Assembly (NCBI GenBank): GCA_947568835.1
Contig: OX387607.1
Location: 4,526,001 to 4,590,000, forward strand
Source: Protonemura montana
Taxonomy: Eukaryota > Arthropoda > Insecta > Plecoptera > Nemouridae
Direction: 5' to 3'
DNA: 64,000 nucleotides
Positions within the stretch are counted from its first letter, which is position 1. Each line of letters opens with the position of its first letter. The notes beneath the pieces were generated by a model. That model ran no database searches, was not told the DNA's origin, and was given only the letters and a program-made list of their open reading frames with translations. Below, one piece after another: positions 1 through 10,976 of the stretch. The translations under genes were made by a program, and so were the position numbers.

Positions 1-44
1 CACCCTGGTATTTAGCGTATTGGTAGCAACATTCCAACCGTGGA

Positions 45-120
45 GTCTAGTTCTGTGGCTAGACTGCTTGCATCAAATACTGGAGATTATGAGTTCAATA
101 CCCGACGAGGTCGTTTTTTT
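45..120 (+). repeat. tRNA-like element with a T7 run (SINE head or tRNA relic)
   Basis: A GTCTAG/CTAGAC stem (45-50 with 59-64) resembles a D arm and overlaps an A-box-like TGGCTAGACTGC. A B-box-like GTTCAATACC follows at 93-102, and seven Ts at 114-120 could end RNA polymerase III transcription. A-to-B spacing is shorter than in a normal tRNA and the T stem does not pair well. It is more likely a decayed tRNA-derived SINE head than a working tRNA. Confidence 0.35.
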
Positions 121-340
121 GACGACACTTAGCACACGTCGCTATGGTATCTAATCATCGACTGGTAAAGAGAAAAATATTTATATTGGTTAAAAGTGTA
201 GTTCTATATACTGCCAACAGGTGACGCTGATTGAAACGAATGTGTACAATTCGTTGCACTCAAACCAGTTCCCACATCCCTGTTGCGAGCTTTCGCTGCC
301 CGGATATGTAGAGTCTGGGGTAGTGTGATGATTTATTATG

Positions 341-688
341 GCATGAGGATGATGATGAACCTTACCTAGCCTAAAAATAAGGAGGGGTAATCCGGTACTG
401 GCACGTAGCCTACTTATGTCGAATAGCACCAAGGGGACAACCGGCTTAACGTCCCTTCCGAAGGATGGTACAACGCGAACAACAGGATTGCTCCACAAAT
501 CCACGCTGTCGAGTGGCCGCAAGGCGAATGAAGTTGCTGTACTAACTTTCGTCCCTCCAACCTCTCTCCCGAAAAGAACTGGTTATGTGTATAATAATCA
601 TCCACACAATACCTGACTCAGCGCAGTGTTGCTCAACGTCGGTGATGTCACGTGATCCGGTGTTTCCAACACGCCAAACCGTTCGGTT
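341..688 (-). repeat. 5S rRNA-derived SINE, copy A
   Basis: Read on the minus strand it starts with the 5S-like head (GTGTTGGAAACACCGG, then a gene-internal promoter region matching 5S rRNA) and runs through the shared body to the GAT-rich stretch. The far tail (GTTTAACGACG side) found in other copies is missing, so it is truncated at the 3' end. The part of the 5S C-box with GGATGGGTGACC is also shortened here. Confidence 0.85.
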
Positions 689-2160
689 GGGGCAGTGTGA
701 GCGAACCGCAATATAAAAGATGCTTTTTTAAACTGATTATTATTAGTTTTATTATAACAAATGGTTTACTCCCTACACGCTTCTGAGAAAAGGCAGGTTT
801 CGTGCGCAGTATTTAGTAACACGCACGAAAACACAATAAAAGATTGACCCTAATTTACAAGTTTCATTAATGAAGCATGTGTTTCGAAAAGAATTCGGTG
901 TATGCATGCACAGTTTGCACTCTCAACCTATTTCCCCGCCATTTTGCTGCGGCGCTAGGCCAAGTGTGCACCTGATCGCTCTATAGCGTGAACTCGAGAC
1001 TAATAATTAGCTGAAGACGACAGGGTGGAGGATGGGGTGCGTGCTTGGCCCCTGACGCCTTGATAATGAACCTTCTACTCGACGCCGACGACGCTGAGAT
1101 CTGAAATCTGCTGGCATCGAGCTGTTTCCATCCGGATACTATTTTAATAGAGGTTATGGAAACACTGCAGCGATTGGTGAAGAATGTTTTTCCGTTTTCT
1201 TTTCGGTTTTTAATCACAGCTGAAATATTTTCAAGGAAAAAAACTCTCTATTTTCAGTCGATGTTTTTCAGCATGCCGTTGACCTAACGCGTGAGTTCAA
1301 ACAAAATTAAGAACGTTGTATTTTAAGACAACATGAGCACACTCATTGATTATTACAAATTTATATATTTAGAATTGTAAATTGAAATGTCCGTCTGATT
1401 CGCACACAATCCGTGCCGTTTGAAATGAGCTGCAATTATTATTAATAGTCTCTCAGAGAACTGGCAAAGAAATTTCAGTTAATTTGGCTATTTTAGTTAA
1501 AGAAAATGGGCCATACCATTTGAATGTGAGTTCTTTAATTCTGGCAGTAACACAGAACAGTTGACACCAATAAATTATTCTTAAGAAGTCGTCCAAGTAA
1601 TTTCAGCACTAACAGTCGAGACCGAGTCAGCCAAGTTTACTTTTACGAGAAGAAAATCTGTTAATTTTTTCCTCACTCAATCGGAAATCTGATATTTGCC
1701 GTCCTCCTACATAGGCATTGCCAGTGTTAGCTTGCCTCCATATCTAGCACAAGCTGAAAATGATGCATTTATTTTGCTGAGATTTGTGGGGGAAAAAATG
1801 AAATCGTAGAATTGGATTAATGGCGCCCGATAGATTAGATCGAAGTGAACTAATGACGTGGACTGATCGAGGGCACAGAACTTTCTCGAGTGCAATTAGT
1901 TCCGAGGCAAGACGCGCGATAGAAGACGGAGACAAAACTAGTTGTAAGACAGGAAGGACCAAAGAAGCAAGACACCGTAAAAAATAATTGGAAGCGTCTT
2001 CACTACTTTTCTTGCGTGAATGTTGACCTTAAAAGTTGAAATCATGCCTGAGTGTCAACACTTTCTCAAGAGATCCTTAGACTGGAAAATGTGTTTAGTC
2101 TGCATATTTCATCAATCGTCTTAACTTAAGTGTTCTATTTAATCTTCCGAAAAGCCCGAA
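689..2160. other. No gene seen
   Basis: AT-rich sequence with only short open frames on both strands. None resembles a known family, and no repeat of this window's named families was recognised. Confidence 0.6.
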
Positions 2161-2229
2161 GCGTATGTAGCTCAAAAACTTAGAAGTTGATTCAGCACTG
2201 GGTTTGAACCCAGGAGCTGTAGGATACGC
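2161..2229 (+). other. Compact four-stem tRNA-like fold, function unknown
   Basis: In 69 bases four perfect stems can form: GCGTAT/ATACGC (2161-2166 with 2224-2229), AGCTC/GAGCT (2169-2173 with 2214-2218), AACTT/AAGTT around a two-base loop near 2177-2188, and CTGGG/CCCAG (2198-2202 with 2209-2213) around TTTGAA. The last resembles a T arm with B-box-like GGTTTGAACCC. It is not a standard tRNA because the T-arm-like hairpin is separated from the outer stem. Confidence 0.35.
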
Positions 2230-4047
2230 ACGAACACATGACTTCGTGAATAAGACTTATCTCATAAAGATTGTACGGTATTGAAATTGTACGATATCAT
2301 GCACTATCGAAGACCCTTCACCAGGAGATAGAAGATGAAGAAATCAATCGTCACGGGCCCATGCTGTGCCGCATTGGCGGTAGACGTCTCCTAAACTTGG
2401 GCGCTGTCTTTGACTCACCTGGCTGAAGACACTGCGTCGTACTGTTGACCTTGAAAATCCTAAGATCGGCAGCTCACTGATGGCTCATCTCAGATGACGG
2501 TACATCGGCAGGCTCGGTAGGATGGGCACAGGTGCACTGAGAGGGGATTCATTTATTATTCTACAAAATCATAAGAAATTAGGAAAAAATTAGTGGTATC
2601 TATGAACTTTATGTGATTTTAATTCCATGTTGGTATCCAATTCTGTTGCGAGAGAAAGTTTTTGAATGTAAAACCAAAAATCTTACAGGCAAAAAGCAAA
2701 AAAATTACAATCTTTTCATCTGTTTGTTGTTAATAGTGGTTCTACATGATAGCAAACAGCAGAACGCTTTCAAGGGTGACTTTCCAATTGGCGAATATTC
2801 TATCGGAGAAAAATTGAAAAATATACAACACGTTACTCGCAGAGCGGAGTTTTAATTTGAAAAACGATTCTAGATTTAGTGCTCGGTGCCGGGGGCAAGT
2901 CCCCGAGCAATCATTTGCGAATTTCCCACTAACCGCGCTAGTGGGTGGCTCGACATCCACGAGCGAGCTTAAAAGGTGATACAAGAGAAATAAATTGGAT
3001 TATATTCGTAGAGCGGGCTTTTGGCGGGTTGGAAATACGTTCTGCGCAACAAAAAAAAAAGCGACAGATATGCAATTGTATCGATATTTTCCCATTCTTT
3101 GTGGCTGAATCGGAAATCAATTAACTTCTAGTTCAGTGAACTGGTGGATTGGTTATCTTGCGCGACCGATGTTATGTGATTTGTCGGATTCTGTTTTGGA
3201 GCGCTGCATTGAACTTTGATAAAAACCTTATAGTTTTTAGACAGCATTAATTAGTTTGATGCTAACTTTAGTTTCACTGCAGTTAAGATAAGTTGTTAAT
3301 GAGATTCTTTTTGCTTTAGACAATAATAATATAAATTTGCAGCGAAGAGGTTTTGGTAAAAATTCATTCAAAGAAATGTGGAAATAAAAAAAATTAATAC
3401 AATTTTGTGGGATGTTTTTGAAAAAAAAAATGAAGAATAACTTTAGATCAAAACATAAAATGCAATTTGCATTTTTTTCAGCGAATAAAAGAGAAAATAC
3501 AATCATAAATCGGTTGATGTTGAGATGACAGAATCGTACCATCTTCTGACGCTATCATAATACTGATACCGATATTTCATATTACAGCCAACAGAATATA
3601 ATATTCTGCGGTCTCCTTGGCATTTCCCGTTCGGGAGGCATCATTAGGAAAATTGTATTACGGTACGATTTTCATTTTCCTCTGAGATACCCGAACAAAG
3701 GGATGAATGTTGAAGTAGACACATTGATGGAATAAAAAGAGATGGAACGAGAATATTAAACTGCCAGTCAAGGAAGTTTGTTTCTCCAATCCTGCTGAGA
3801 AAAGAGTGTCTAGATAAAAAAAAAATCGATATTTTAAATTGAAAATATTGTTTGGAAAATTACTTTTGGGCATTAAATAATTTAAAAAAAAATAAAACTT
3901 TAAAACAGGATGCATTTAACTACTACTAAAAATATACATAAATTCTAAAAAACCTTCTCCTAAAGGTCACTGAAATTTCGAGATTTTTGGAAATTTTTAG
4001 GACCACAATCCTCCTCTATCCACAAAAAAACCGTAGAAAAAGTAAAA
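2230..4047. other. No gene seen; GC-rich hairpin cluster at 2881-2965
   Basis: Mostly AT-rich sequence with poly-A and poly-T runs. At 2881-2965 three GC-rich stems stand close together: GCTCGG/CCGAGC (2881-2886 with 2903-2908), CCCACTA/TAGTGGG (2925-2931 with 2939-2945) and GTGG/CCAC (2945-2948 with 2957-2960). No coding region is recognised. Confidence 0.5.
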
Positions 4048-4404
4048 ACCGAACGGTTGGGCGTGTTGGAAACACCGGTTCTCGTGAGATCGCCGAAGTT
4101 AAGCAACACTGCGCTGAGTCAGGTATTGGATGGGTGACCATCATACACATGACCAGTTCTGTTCGGGAGAGAGGTTGGAGGGATTAAAAGTTAGTACAGC
4201 AACTTCATTCCCGTTGCTTATCAACCTTTTGACGGCATGGATTTGTACTCGTGCCGGTACAGGGTTTCCCCTCCTCCCTTCCTAGGCTAGGTTAGGTTCA
4301 TCATCATCCTCATCATCCAATCATTCACCGACGCCATTAGACCAGTGCCGCAGGATCAGTTGTCAAACAGTGCGTCGTTAAACACCAATAATCAATCATC
4401 AGTC
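4048..4404 (+). repeat. 5S rRNA-derived SINE, copy B (head and tail complete, internal deletion)
   Basis: This is the clearest plus-strand copy. The head at about 4048-4142 carries 5S-like ACACCGGTTCTCGTGAGATC, GAAGTTAAGCAAC (A-box) and TTGGATGGGTGACC (C-box). The body then follows, a CATCATCAT-type stretch, and the tail ending GCGTCGTTAAACACC with AATC-like repeats. Compared with the other copies, about 90 bases of the body are missing after ATGGATTTGT. It shows that the family has RNA polymerase III 5S-type internal promoter elements. Confidence 0.92.
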
Positions 4405-5462
4405 AACACATCAAATCATAATCTTGAAAACCACAAATTTGGTAGCACATAGATTTGGCATAAATCATCTTTTAATCATATAGACTTTCTGATATATATA
4501 TATTTATATATACTATATATATACACATATATATATTTACATTTCTTACATTTAAGTGTGTACATAATTTACATTTACAATTTACACGACAGCAGTTTGG
4601 ATGTTGGTGGGAAGACGACAGATTACACGCATTTTACAGGCCGACCAACTCGACCGACTCGTTTTCATTTTTCAAATGTTTTCACAACATTTTCATCTCT
4701 GCAGTAGAAGTAATGTAGCAGTGTTTCTATCTAAGATGAACGAGTTTAGCGCTGACCTTTACGAAAGGGTAAACCTTTTGATTTTTTGCCCAGCAGAAAA
4801 CGAACTTTCGTTTGAATTCCTTTAAAATCGTTTTGTTTTAATCAACTTTTGAATTCAACTGTAAATCAACACCGTTAAATATATCTATATATATTTATAT
4901 TTTGTTCATTTTTTTGAGGAGTATTGTGAATCGATTTAGATATCAGATTTTCTTATTGATTGGTCGCTAACAGTTACAATTTCCTAAATATAGATGTCTG
5001 AACGCAAAAAAGCAAGCCTTTTGAAAGCTCGTGACGATATCAAAGTTAGAAAAGGTATGATATTTAAGATATTTAACGCTATGTTTGTTCCTATTTTATG
5101 TTTGACTAGATCCATGAAGCACAGCGGCAACTTGTCTGCAGTATTTAGCCACGAAAATAAGCCGTATCATGTTTCCCCTAAAATCATGGCTAACGATTTA
5201 AAAAAAAAAAAAAAAAAAATTAAATTAAATTATGATCTTTCCAGCTTTAATTTGTAATCTGGCCGTTTTATAGTTAGATTTTGTTTCTAATAGTGGGCCA
5301 TTTTTCTTAATAAAACACCCTTATTTGATTCTAAAATGCAATCAAATCTTGTATACAATTTTCACTAACACCATGAAAAGACTTGAGAAAATGAACTGAA
5401 AATTAGTTCATGGCATTTTTAATCAACCTTTTTTTTTTAATATAGTAGAAAAAAGCGAAACT
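4405..5462. other. No gene seen; AT microsatellite at about 4490-4538
   Basis: The segment contains a TA-rich microsatellite at about 4490-4538 and a long A run at 5201-5219. The short open frames look like chance openings. Confidence 0.5.
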
Positions 5463-5519
5463 CGCCCCAGCGTCTCGTCTAGACGAAAAGAAAAGATGCT
5501 CCACGGGGCGGTTTTTTTT
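5463..5519 (+). other. GC-rich long hairpin followed by T8 (terminator-like or structured RNA element)
   Basis: CGCCCC (5463-5468) pairs with GGGGCG (5505-5510) and AGCGTC (5469-5474) pairs with GATGCT (5495-5500, one G-T pair), with a four-base bulge. Inside, TCGTCTAGACGA (5475-5486) is a perfect 12-base palindrome. Eight Ts follow at 5512-5519. On the minus strand the fold is likewise followed by a T6 run. No known small RNA family was recognised. Confidence 0.35.
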
Positions 5520-6166
5520 CTTAACTTGGCCTGAGGTTCCCTACAATTGTGAGCCATTTTGTTTTAAAATGTCCTTGATATGAAAATGCTCAATCTTGTT
5601 TATACTAGATACTATAACTCGAGCAAAATAATTCAAGATGCCTGCACATTTCTAGAAATGCGCAGGCCTTGAAACGTTTTGTCATTCGTTTTTCTACCAG
5701 CTGGAATTGCATGATTTGACAGCGATTTTGACAGCGATTTTGACACCTAACAGCAAGAAATGGGTTTGCATATACATCGGCTATTTTTATGGTTTAAAAC
5801 CATATTTTTTTTTTTTGTAATTGGGGATATTTTAGATATACATACAATTGTTTCTAACATTTTTCCTCGCGTCAATTTTACAAAACATGATTGCACTTTC
5901 GCATTTTTTTGTTTGTTAAACTTTTTCTTAAAATATTCACCGTTTCTCGTCTAAACTCGTTTCGCTAAATAATCTCTTTGGTTAATTCAGAATATAAAAC
6001 GTAAATAATCTCGGGTTACGGAACCATTTTTGCAACTGGCAAGACGACACAGCTAATTTTTCATTATTTTGGAAAACTTCTTAATCTACACAAAGTATTG
6101 CTTCTAATAAATGCTTCTATTTGATTATATTATATATATATATATATCATTACAATTTGGTACCTA
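5520..6166. other. No gene seen; TA microsatellite
   Basis: A 12-base unit GACAGCGATTTT is repeated about 2.4 times near 5720-5748, and a TA microsatellite lies at about 6125-6147. No coding signal. Confidence 0.5.
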
Positions 6167-7040
6167 TTTATTTCTTGAAAGCATCAGCAGTATTGGAAAT
6201 GTCTGGTCAGTAGGTTTTTATTCTCTTCCATATATCTTTGAATTAGTTTGATCAACTTGGAAATAACAGTAGCCATCTACAACTTTGATTTTCTAAACGT
6301 CAAGAACATGCAAATTAAATTCTAGCTCTAATTTTCCCCTGCCCGCAATCGTGGTGGTCAATCACAACAACTCGCCCAAAAAAGAAAAAAAAAACACAAA
6401 ACAATTGCCCTCAAATGACGCGAACTCAAAATATTACGTTCGTGTCGCACAAAGTGGCACGGGGGCGACAGGGCGACTGAAAAAATAAAATGCGTAAAAA
6501 AATTACCATTTCTCGTCTGCATATCGATTGAAGCTTTAAACATGAGTCTCTAACGACTCGTTAAACATTCAACATGAAACAAAATGGGCATTAACAAACA
6601 CAAAGCATGTGCGCCGCAAGTGTACGCACGCAGGTTCAGTATCCGAGGGTAATTATTTCACGATGATTGCACGCACGCTGCCGCGAGCCAATCACGCGCC
6701 CGTCCGCCAAACCCTAGTTTCACAACACTTTTGATTAATCAACTCGCATTTAGATCAATTTCATTTCACCAAATACGATTCTCTTCCGAAAGACCACACT
6801 CGTAGTCTTTAGCATTTTTAAAATATAGTCCATCATAAACTTTTACAATAGAGTATATATATATAGAAAAAAAATCAAAGTCGAAAATAAATAACACGTC
6901 ACATCTGAAGAGTTTTGATCTAGTGCCGCGTCAACTCCGATTACCTGACCGATCGCGAACGAGTTCCGACATTGACAGACCTCGCCTTCTCGCCCTAATG
7001 CCTGGCAATCTTAGAAGTCGGCCACTAGATTCTTCCCGGA
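6167..7040 (-). other. Octbeta2R: Probable 3' UTR of the octopamine receptor
   Basis: Downstream of the stop on the minus strand there is no further family-like coding sequence. The first clear AATAAA signals I find on the minus strand lie at 6217-6222 and 6167-6172, giving a 3' UTR of about 0.8-0.9 kb if used. The end is inferred only; a further downstream exon in the UTR cannot be excluded. Confidence 0.3.
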
Positions 7041-7362
7041 TCACAGGCTACTGCCAAACTCACTGGATCGCCGCCTGTCGATGTGTTTCAAATAAGTCTC
7101 CGAATATATACTCCTGGTGCGCTCGTTGTATCTCAAAGAATGGCGTCGCACGTCGAGGGCGTCAAGGTCAGACGGTGGACGCCGACACAAGCTGCAGAAC
7201 GCGCACTGCAGCGTGTTCTTGAACGCCTCCCGGAAGTCACGGTTGAAGTAAGCGTAGATTAGCGGGTTTAGCGTAGAGTTGAAGTAGCCGATCCAAAAGA
7301 GGAGAGCGACGACGATGTCTGGGCAGGGACAGGCTTCTCCGCACAGCGTCGTGATGACGTAC
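7041..7362 (-). CDS. Octbeta2R: Beta-adrenergic-like octopamine receptor, terminal exon (residues 329-435, stop)
   Basis: Second coding exon of the receptor. Seen: the acceptor is a pyrimidine-rich tract ending TTACAG|G, and the first base completes W329, so the frame runs straight on from the other exon. It encodes the third outer loop with cysteines ([10 protein letters not shown]), TM7 with Y355 and N361-P-L-I-Y365, helix 8 ([14 protein letters not shown]), likely palmitoylated cysteines at 382-388, and a basic tail with phosphorylation-type sites RRHS (401-404) and RRRSS (425-429). The tail motifs [14 protein letters not shown] are characteristic of Octbeta receptors. The protein ends S-S-L, which fits a class I PDZ ligand (inference). 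TGA lies at 7041-7043. The predicted total of 435 residues is normal for the family. No frameshift or missing key residue is seen, so the gene looks functional. Confidence 0.95.
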
Positions 7363-9938
7363 CTGTAACCGAGAGACGGGTTTTATAGTCACCGGTGATG
7401 TTGAGAGAGGGGTGCAGAGTTCAAGGGGATGTCTGCCAAAGGCGGGATACTGATTGGAAGCTTTGGCTGATCAGAACTCGGGAGTCTCATAGCCAGACTC
7501 AGCTCCTTAGGGATCTTAAGTAATCTTCGCTCAAATTAATAGAAAAATCTTCTATCTTTTTATACGAATCTAGCGAGTGAAGGAGATTTCCACTTCGGAA
7601 ATCCCTTGTCTTCGAGTGATCTTATATAAGCTGGTCCAACGTCTAGTGTAGTTAGCTTTGATTTGGACTTACAAAGAGAAATTAAGGCGTTTTATAGCGT
7701 CACTAACCTCTTTGTGGTAGACTGTAATTATGATTTAGAAGTATTAAACGGACTAAATTTAAGAACGCGAATGAGCACCGGGCAGCAATAGACACATCAA
7801 AGAGTGCGCAAAGGCAACTAGTCGAATTTTATGGAGGATCATTTCCGCGAGCGAAATGCAGTCGAACGATTTTGAATTTATATTTTCTTGAGTGCACACG
7901 ACTGCGTGATGCGGCTCTACGGCATCGCCAGGCACGGAAAGAGGAGATGAAAGAAGAGATGTTAATTATTTCAAGGGAATTGTAATCTCTTTCGGGTGTG
8001 GGGAAGGAACGGGGGAAGCATTTTCAAGGGGCTGGGGGAAATTACTGGGAAATTCGACGACGACCAGCTTTGTGTGTGAGGTGGAAGGAATATGAAAACG
8101 CTCTGAACCGATTATAGTGAATTTCGAAGAAGTAGGCTCATATTTAAAATCTCATTAGTTCTCGATTACCCTGAGTAGCGAGTTTCAGCTAATGGGTGGA
8201 CAGGGCCGCATATTGCCATGGGGCGAACTGTAATTTCATGCAGAACTGCATTAATCCGTTGCCAGTAAGCGTACCGACTTTCTTTAACATTTTCGAGAAA
8301 GTAATGAAGACTCGAGATTTTCACAAAAAACGGGGCTTTATCATTTGTTATTCTCTTTTATTAAGCCTGGGCGTCGAGCTGAGCATATTTATTATTTAAA
8401 TAGGTTGGAAAATGGGCCGTCTCTCAATGGCCGAGACACAAAAGATGTATCCGAGAATCATTGAAATAAATTTGTCTGCAGACTGGAAACAGAACCAATA
8501 TGGTCGGAGATCATATTCGCAAAATTTGCATGTCAGTCGATCGAACGTGCCGGCATCTTTCACAAGTAAAGAATCGGCTCCGAGAAAGAGAGAGATAGAC
8601 ATCTAGCTTTGAAAGGGGGTGAGAGCGGAAAAACAGTTTCAAAGCGGGGAGCAAATACACGATAAACCGCAATATGAACGCAATTTGGGAGAAAGTAAAC
8701 TGCAGCTGTCATAATCCGAGAGGAGGCGGACCACACGCTGGTCGCGCGCGTTGTGCCAACGCTGCCTTATTGATCCAAGCGGTGACTGAGAACAGTCATC
8801 AACTTTCTGATTACTTCGTCGTCGTCTCTTGCTCTCAATAGCATTAGTTTTGCCGACTTGGAAGTGTCCCTACAGCACCTAGCGATACCAGACCGACAGC
8901 GACAAGGAAGCGACGCGTTCCTCTTTGTTGGAAATTATATCTCGCGTCGATCTTGCAGCTAGTGAAGGGAGGGTGCTATAGCTCGGGCTTCGCTCAGTGT
9001 AATCTCACAATATCACCTCATTAAGGATGATCAGACAAGATTGTTCCGGCGAGTACCGTCACGGAATAGTGTTTTTATTGCACCTTTTGTCAACTCTAAG
9101 TGTGTGCAAAGATAATTTTAATCATGCGACTCAGCAAGTCAAATTCTAAGACAATATGTGTTCTCTAAGTCTCTGTGTAACTTTGCTGCCTCCAGTATTA
9201 AGCGTTTGCCATGAAAATGTACGAAGGAACATTGCCTACGAATGAAGACAGGAATGGGCTTTGTTTCTCGTATGTGACTAAAGCTGTATCTGCCTTTAAG
9301 CTGGAGAGATGGATCCACGACGGCGACGTCCGCGTCTCTGCAGCATTGTGCTCGGGTGTGTATTGTTCATTCAAGTGGTGGAGTGGCGTGATTGTATTCC
9401 TTAATACGGTATAGACTGGGACAAATGTTACGAGCTATGTGCAAATTTGATTAAGAAAATACACAGACGCGATGAGGAAGACAAAAAGGACCGATTCTAG
9501 AGATGCGAGGTGGAACTGTGAGTTTCGCACCTACCACACTGCAAGCGCTGGGAGTAAAACGATGAAGACAGTCAAGCCATTCAGCAAGGGAGTTGTAAAT
9601 AAAGTATGGGGTTGGGTTTCCCAGCTGGTTTTCGTTTTTGTTGGCTACACAAAGTTAGTGTCCCACAAATTGATCGATTTTGACCATTTTGGACGGATAA
9701 AGACAAAGATGAAGACAAAGGAGGGAAAACTTGACCTAACTTTGACACCTACTTCACCTTAACGATGTCTCAGATGAGCAAACTTTAAGCGGAATATAAT
9801 CCCTGACAAGTTCAGGGGGTTGTCTTAAGCGGGATCCCGTATAGTCACCGGCTCTCGACTCTCATGCATTAGAAATGCTCCACGACAGTTGACCCGTCTG
9901 AGCACAACGCAAGCGAAGCAATAAAAGTTTGTACTCAC
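7363..9938 (-). other. Octbeta2R: Intron of the octopamine receptor (between TM6 and TM7)
   Basis: It begins GTGAGT after TG (9938 downward) and ends in a pyrimidine tract plus TTACAG at 7363. It is 2,576 bases and phase 2, splitting the codon of W329. I see no second gene, no recognised repeat copy and no alternative coding exon inside. The segment around 8700-9000 is richer in CpG than its surroundings. The short open frames here show no family resemblance. Confidence 0.93.
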
Positions 9939-10924
9939 CATAGAAAGAATGGTAGCCAACACAATATAAAAGTCCCCATGATAATGCCAAGCGTTCTGGC
10001 CGCTTTGTGTTCCCGTTTCATTTTGATAATGTTTCTATCTTTGGTCGGCGTTGAGTGGACATCGCCGTGGTGCACTTCGTGGGCCGTCAACGTCTTCGAG
10101 CTACCACCAGAGCTTGACAAGACGTCACCGTTGCCGTACTCTCTGCTGTGTCGATGGTTCATCAGCATCGAGTTACCAATCTGCGCCTGCAGTTGTTTCT
10201 CCTGCCTATTGGCCTCCTTGAATATCGCCAGATAGGTGAACACCATGATCGTGCACGGAATCCAGAACGAAATGCTTGAAGATACCAACACGTAGATGGG
10301 GTTCACTTTAAAATCACACGCCTCCGGATGCTGATGACGAAACTCTTGGTGCTCGTCCGTTGTGTACCAACCGAGAAATATCGGTACAAATGAGATGATG
10401 GCCGGCGAGACCCACGTGTTGACTAGCATGAACATCACCACCCGTTTCGTCATGTTGATGGGGTACTTCAACGGTTTCACAATGGCGTAGTACCGGTCTA
10501 CGCTGATGCAGCACAAGTGCAGAATGGAGGCCGTAGAGAAGTAGACGTCAAGGCTATTCCATACGTCACACATGAAGTAACCAAACATCCATGTCCCCGT
10601 CAACTGGACGCTAGCGTTGAACGTCATGGCAACCATAGCGACTAACATGTCTGCGAACGCGAGCGATACGACAAAGTAATTGGTAATAACACGTAGTTTT
10701 CGATGTCGCATGACACTGACGATGACCAGGAGGTTGCCGAGAATGGCGGCGACGATGATGAACCCCATGATGGACGCCTTGAGGACGAGCACCAGTACGT
10801 CCGACCAGTGTTCGTCTTCGAGCAGCGTCGCGACGCTGGTGTCGTTGACGTCGACATACGGGTATGAGGGGGTGCTGGTTACTAGGTAGTCGTCGTCGGT
10901 GATTCCGTTCATAACTGAAGCCAT
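9939..10924 (-). CDS. Octbeta2R: Beta-adrenergic-like octopamine receptor, exon with start codon (residues 1-328 plus two bases of codon 329)
   Basis: Class A biogenic-amine GPCR of the plasma membrane. By family it binds octopamine and raises cAMP through Gs. Seen: N-glycosylation site N27-D-T in the outer N-terminus; TM1 with GN64; TM2 with D92; C119 at the top of TM3; the amine-binding D126 (3.32); DRY at 143-145; W171 in TM4; C203 in loop 2, partner of C119; the three TM5 catechol-type serines S215, S216, S219 before P223; a short third loop ending in [19 protein letters not shown]; and CWLPFF at 322-327 in TM6. The third-loop motifs [18 protein letters not shown] and TPTKD are family signatures and match fly Octbeta2R as I remember it. 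The start is the first in-frame ATG (context GAGATGG); M5 is an alternative. The exon ends TG|GTGAGT, a phase-2 donor. Which Octbeta subtype this is cannot be settled without a tree. Confidence 0.96.
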
Positions 10925-10976
10925 CTCCCATAATCTGTATCCGTTTTATGAGCTTGCTTGTGTCGACATTTTGAAT
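10925..10976 (-). promoter_or_regulatory. Octbeta2R: 5' UTR segment with splice acceptor, a 7-codon uORF and an overlapping upstream ATG
   Basis: On the minus strand a long pyrimidine tract ends TTCTGTTCCAG just before 10976, a convincing 3' splice site. It implies at least one non-coding 5' exon to the right. Within this leader, ATG at 10967-10969 opens a 7-codon frame (M-S-T-Q-A-S-S) closed by TAA at 10946, 21 bases before the receptor ATG. A second ATG at 10929-10931 (A at -3, G at +4) is out of frame with the receptor and stays open for 106 codons to about 10611, overlapping the receptor N-terminus. Both are placed to reduce initiation at the receptor ATG. Confidence 0.65.

Noticed and set aside
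2161-2229. A true tRNA gene
   Set aside because: The T-arm-like hairpin is separated from the outer stem by extra bases and no proper anticodon arm can be drawn.
4048-4142. Functional 5S rRNA gene
   Set aside because: Only about 95 bases of a 5S-like sequence are present, joined to a SINE body, with the 5' and 3' pairing arms of 5S rRNA missing.
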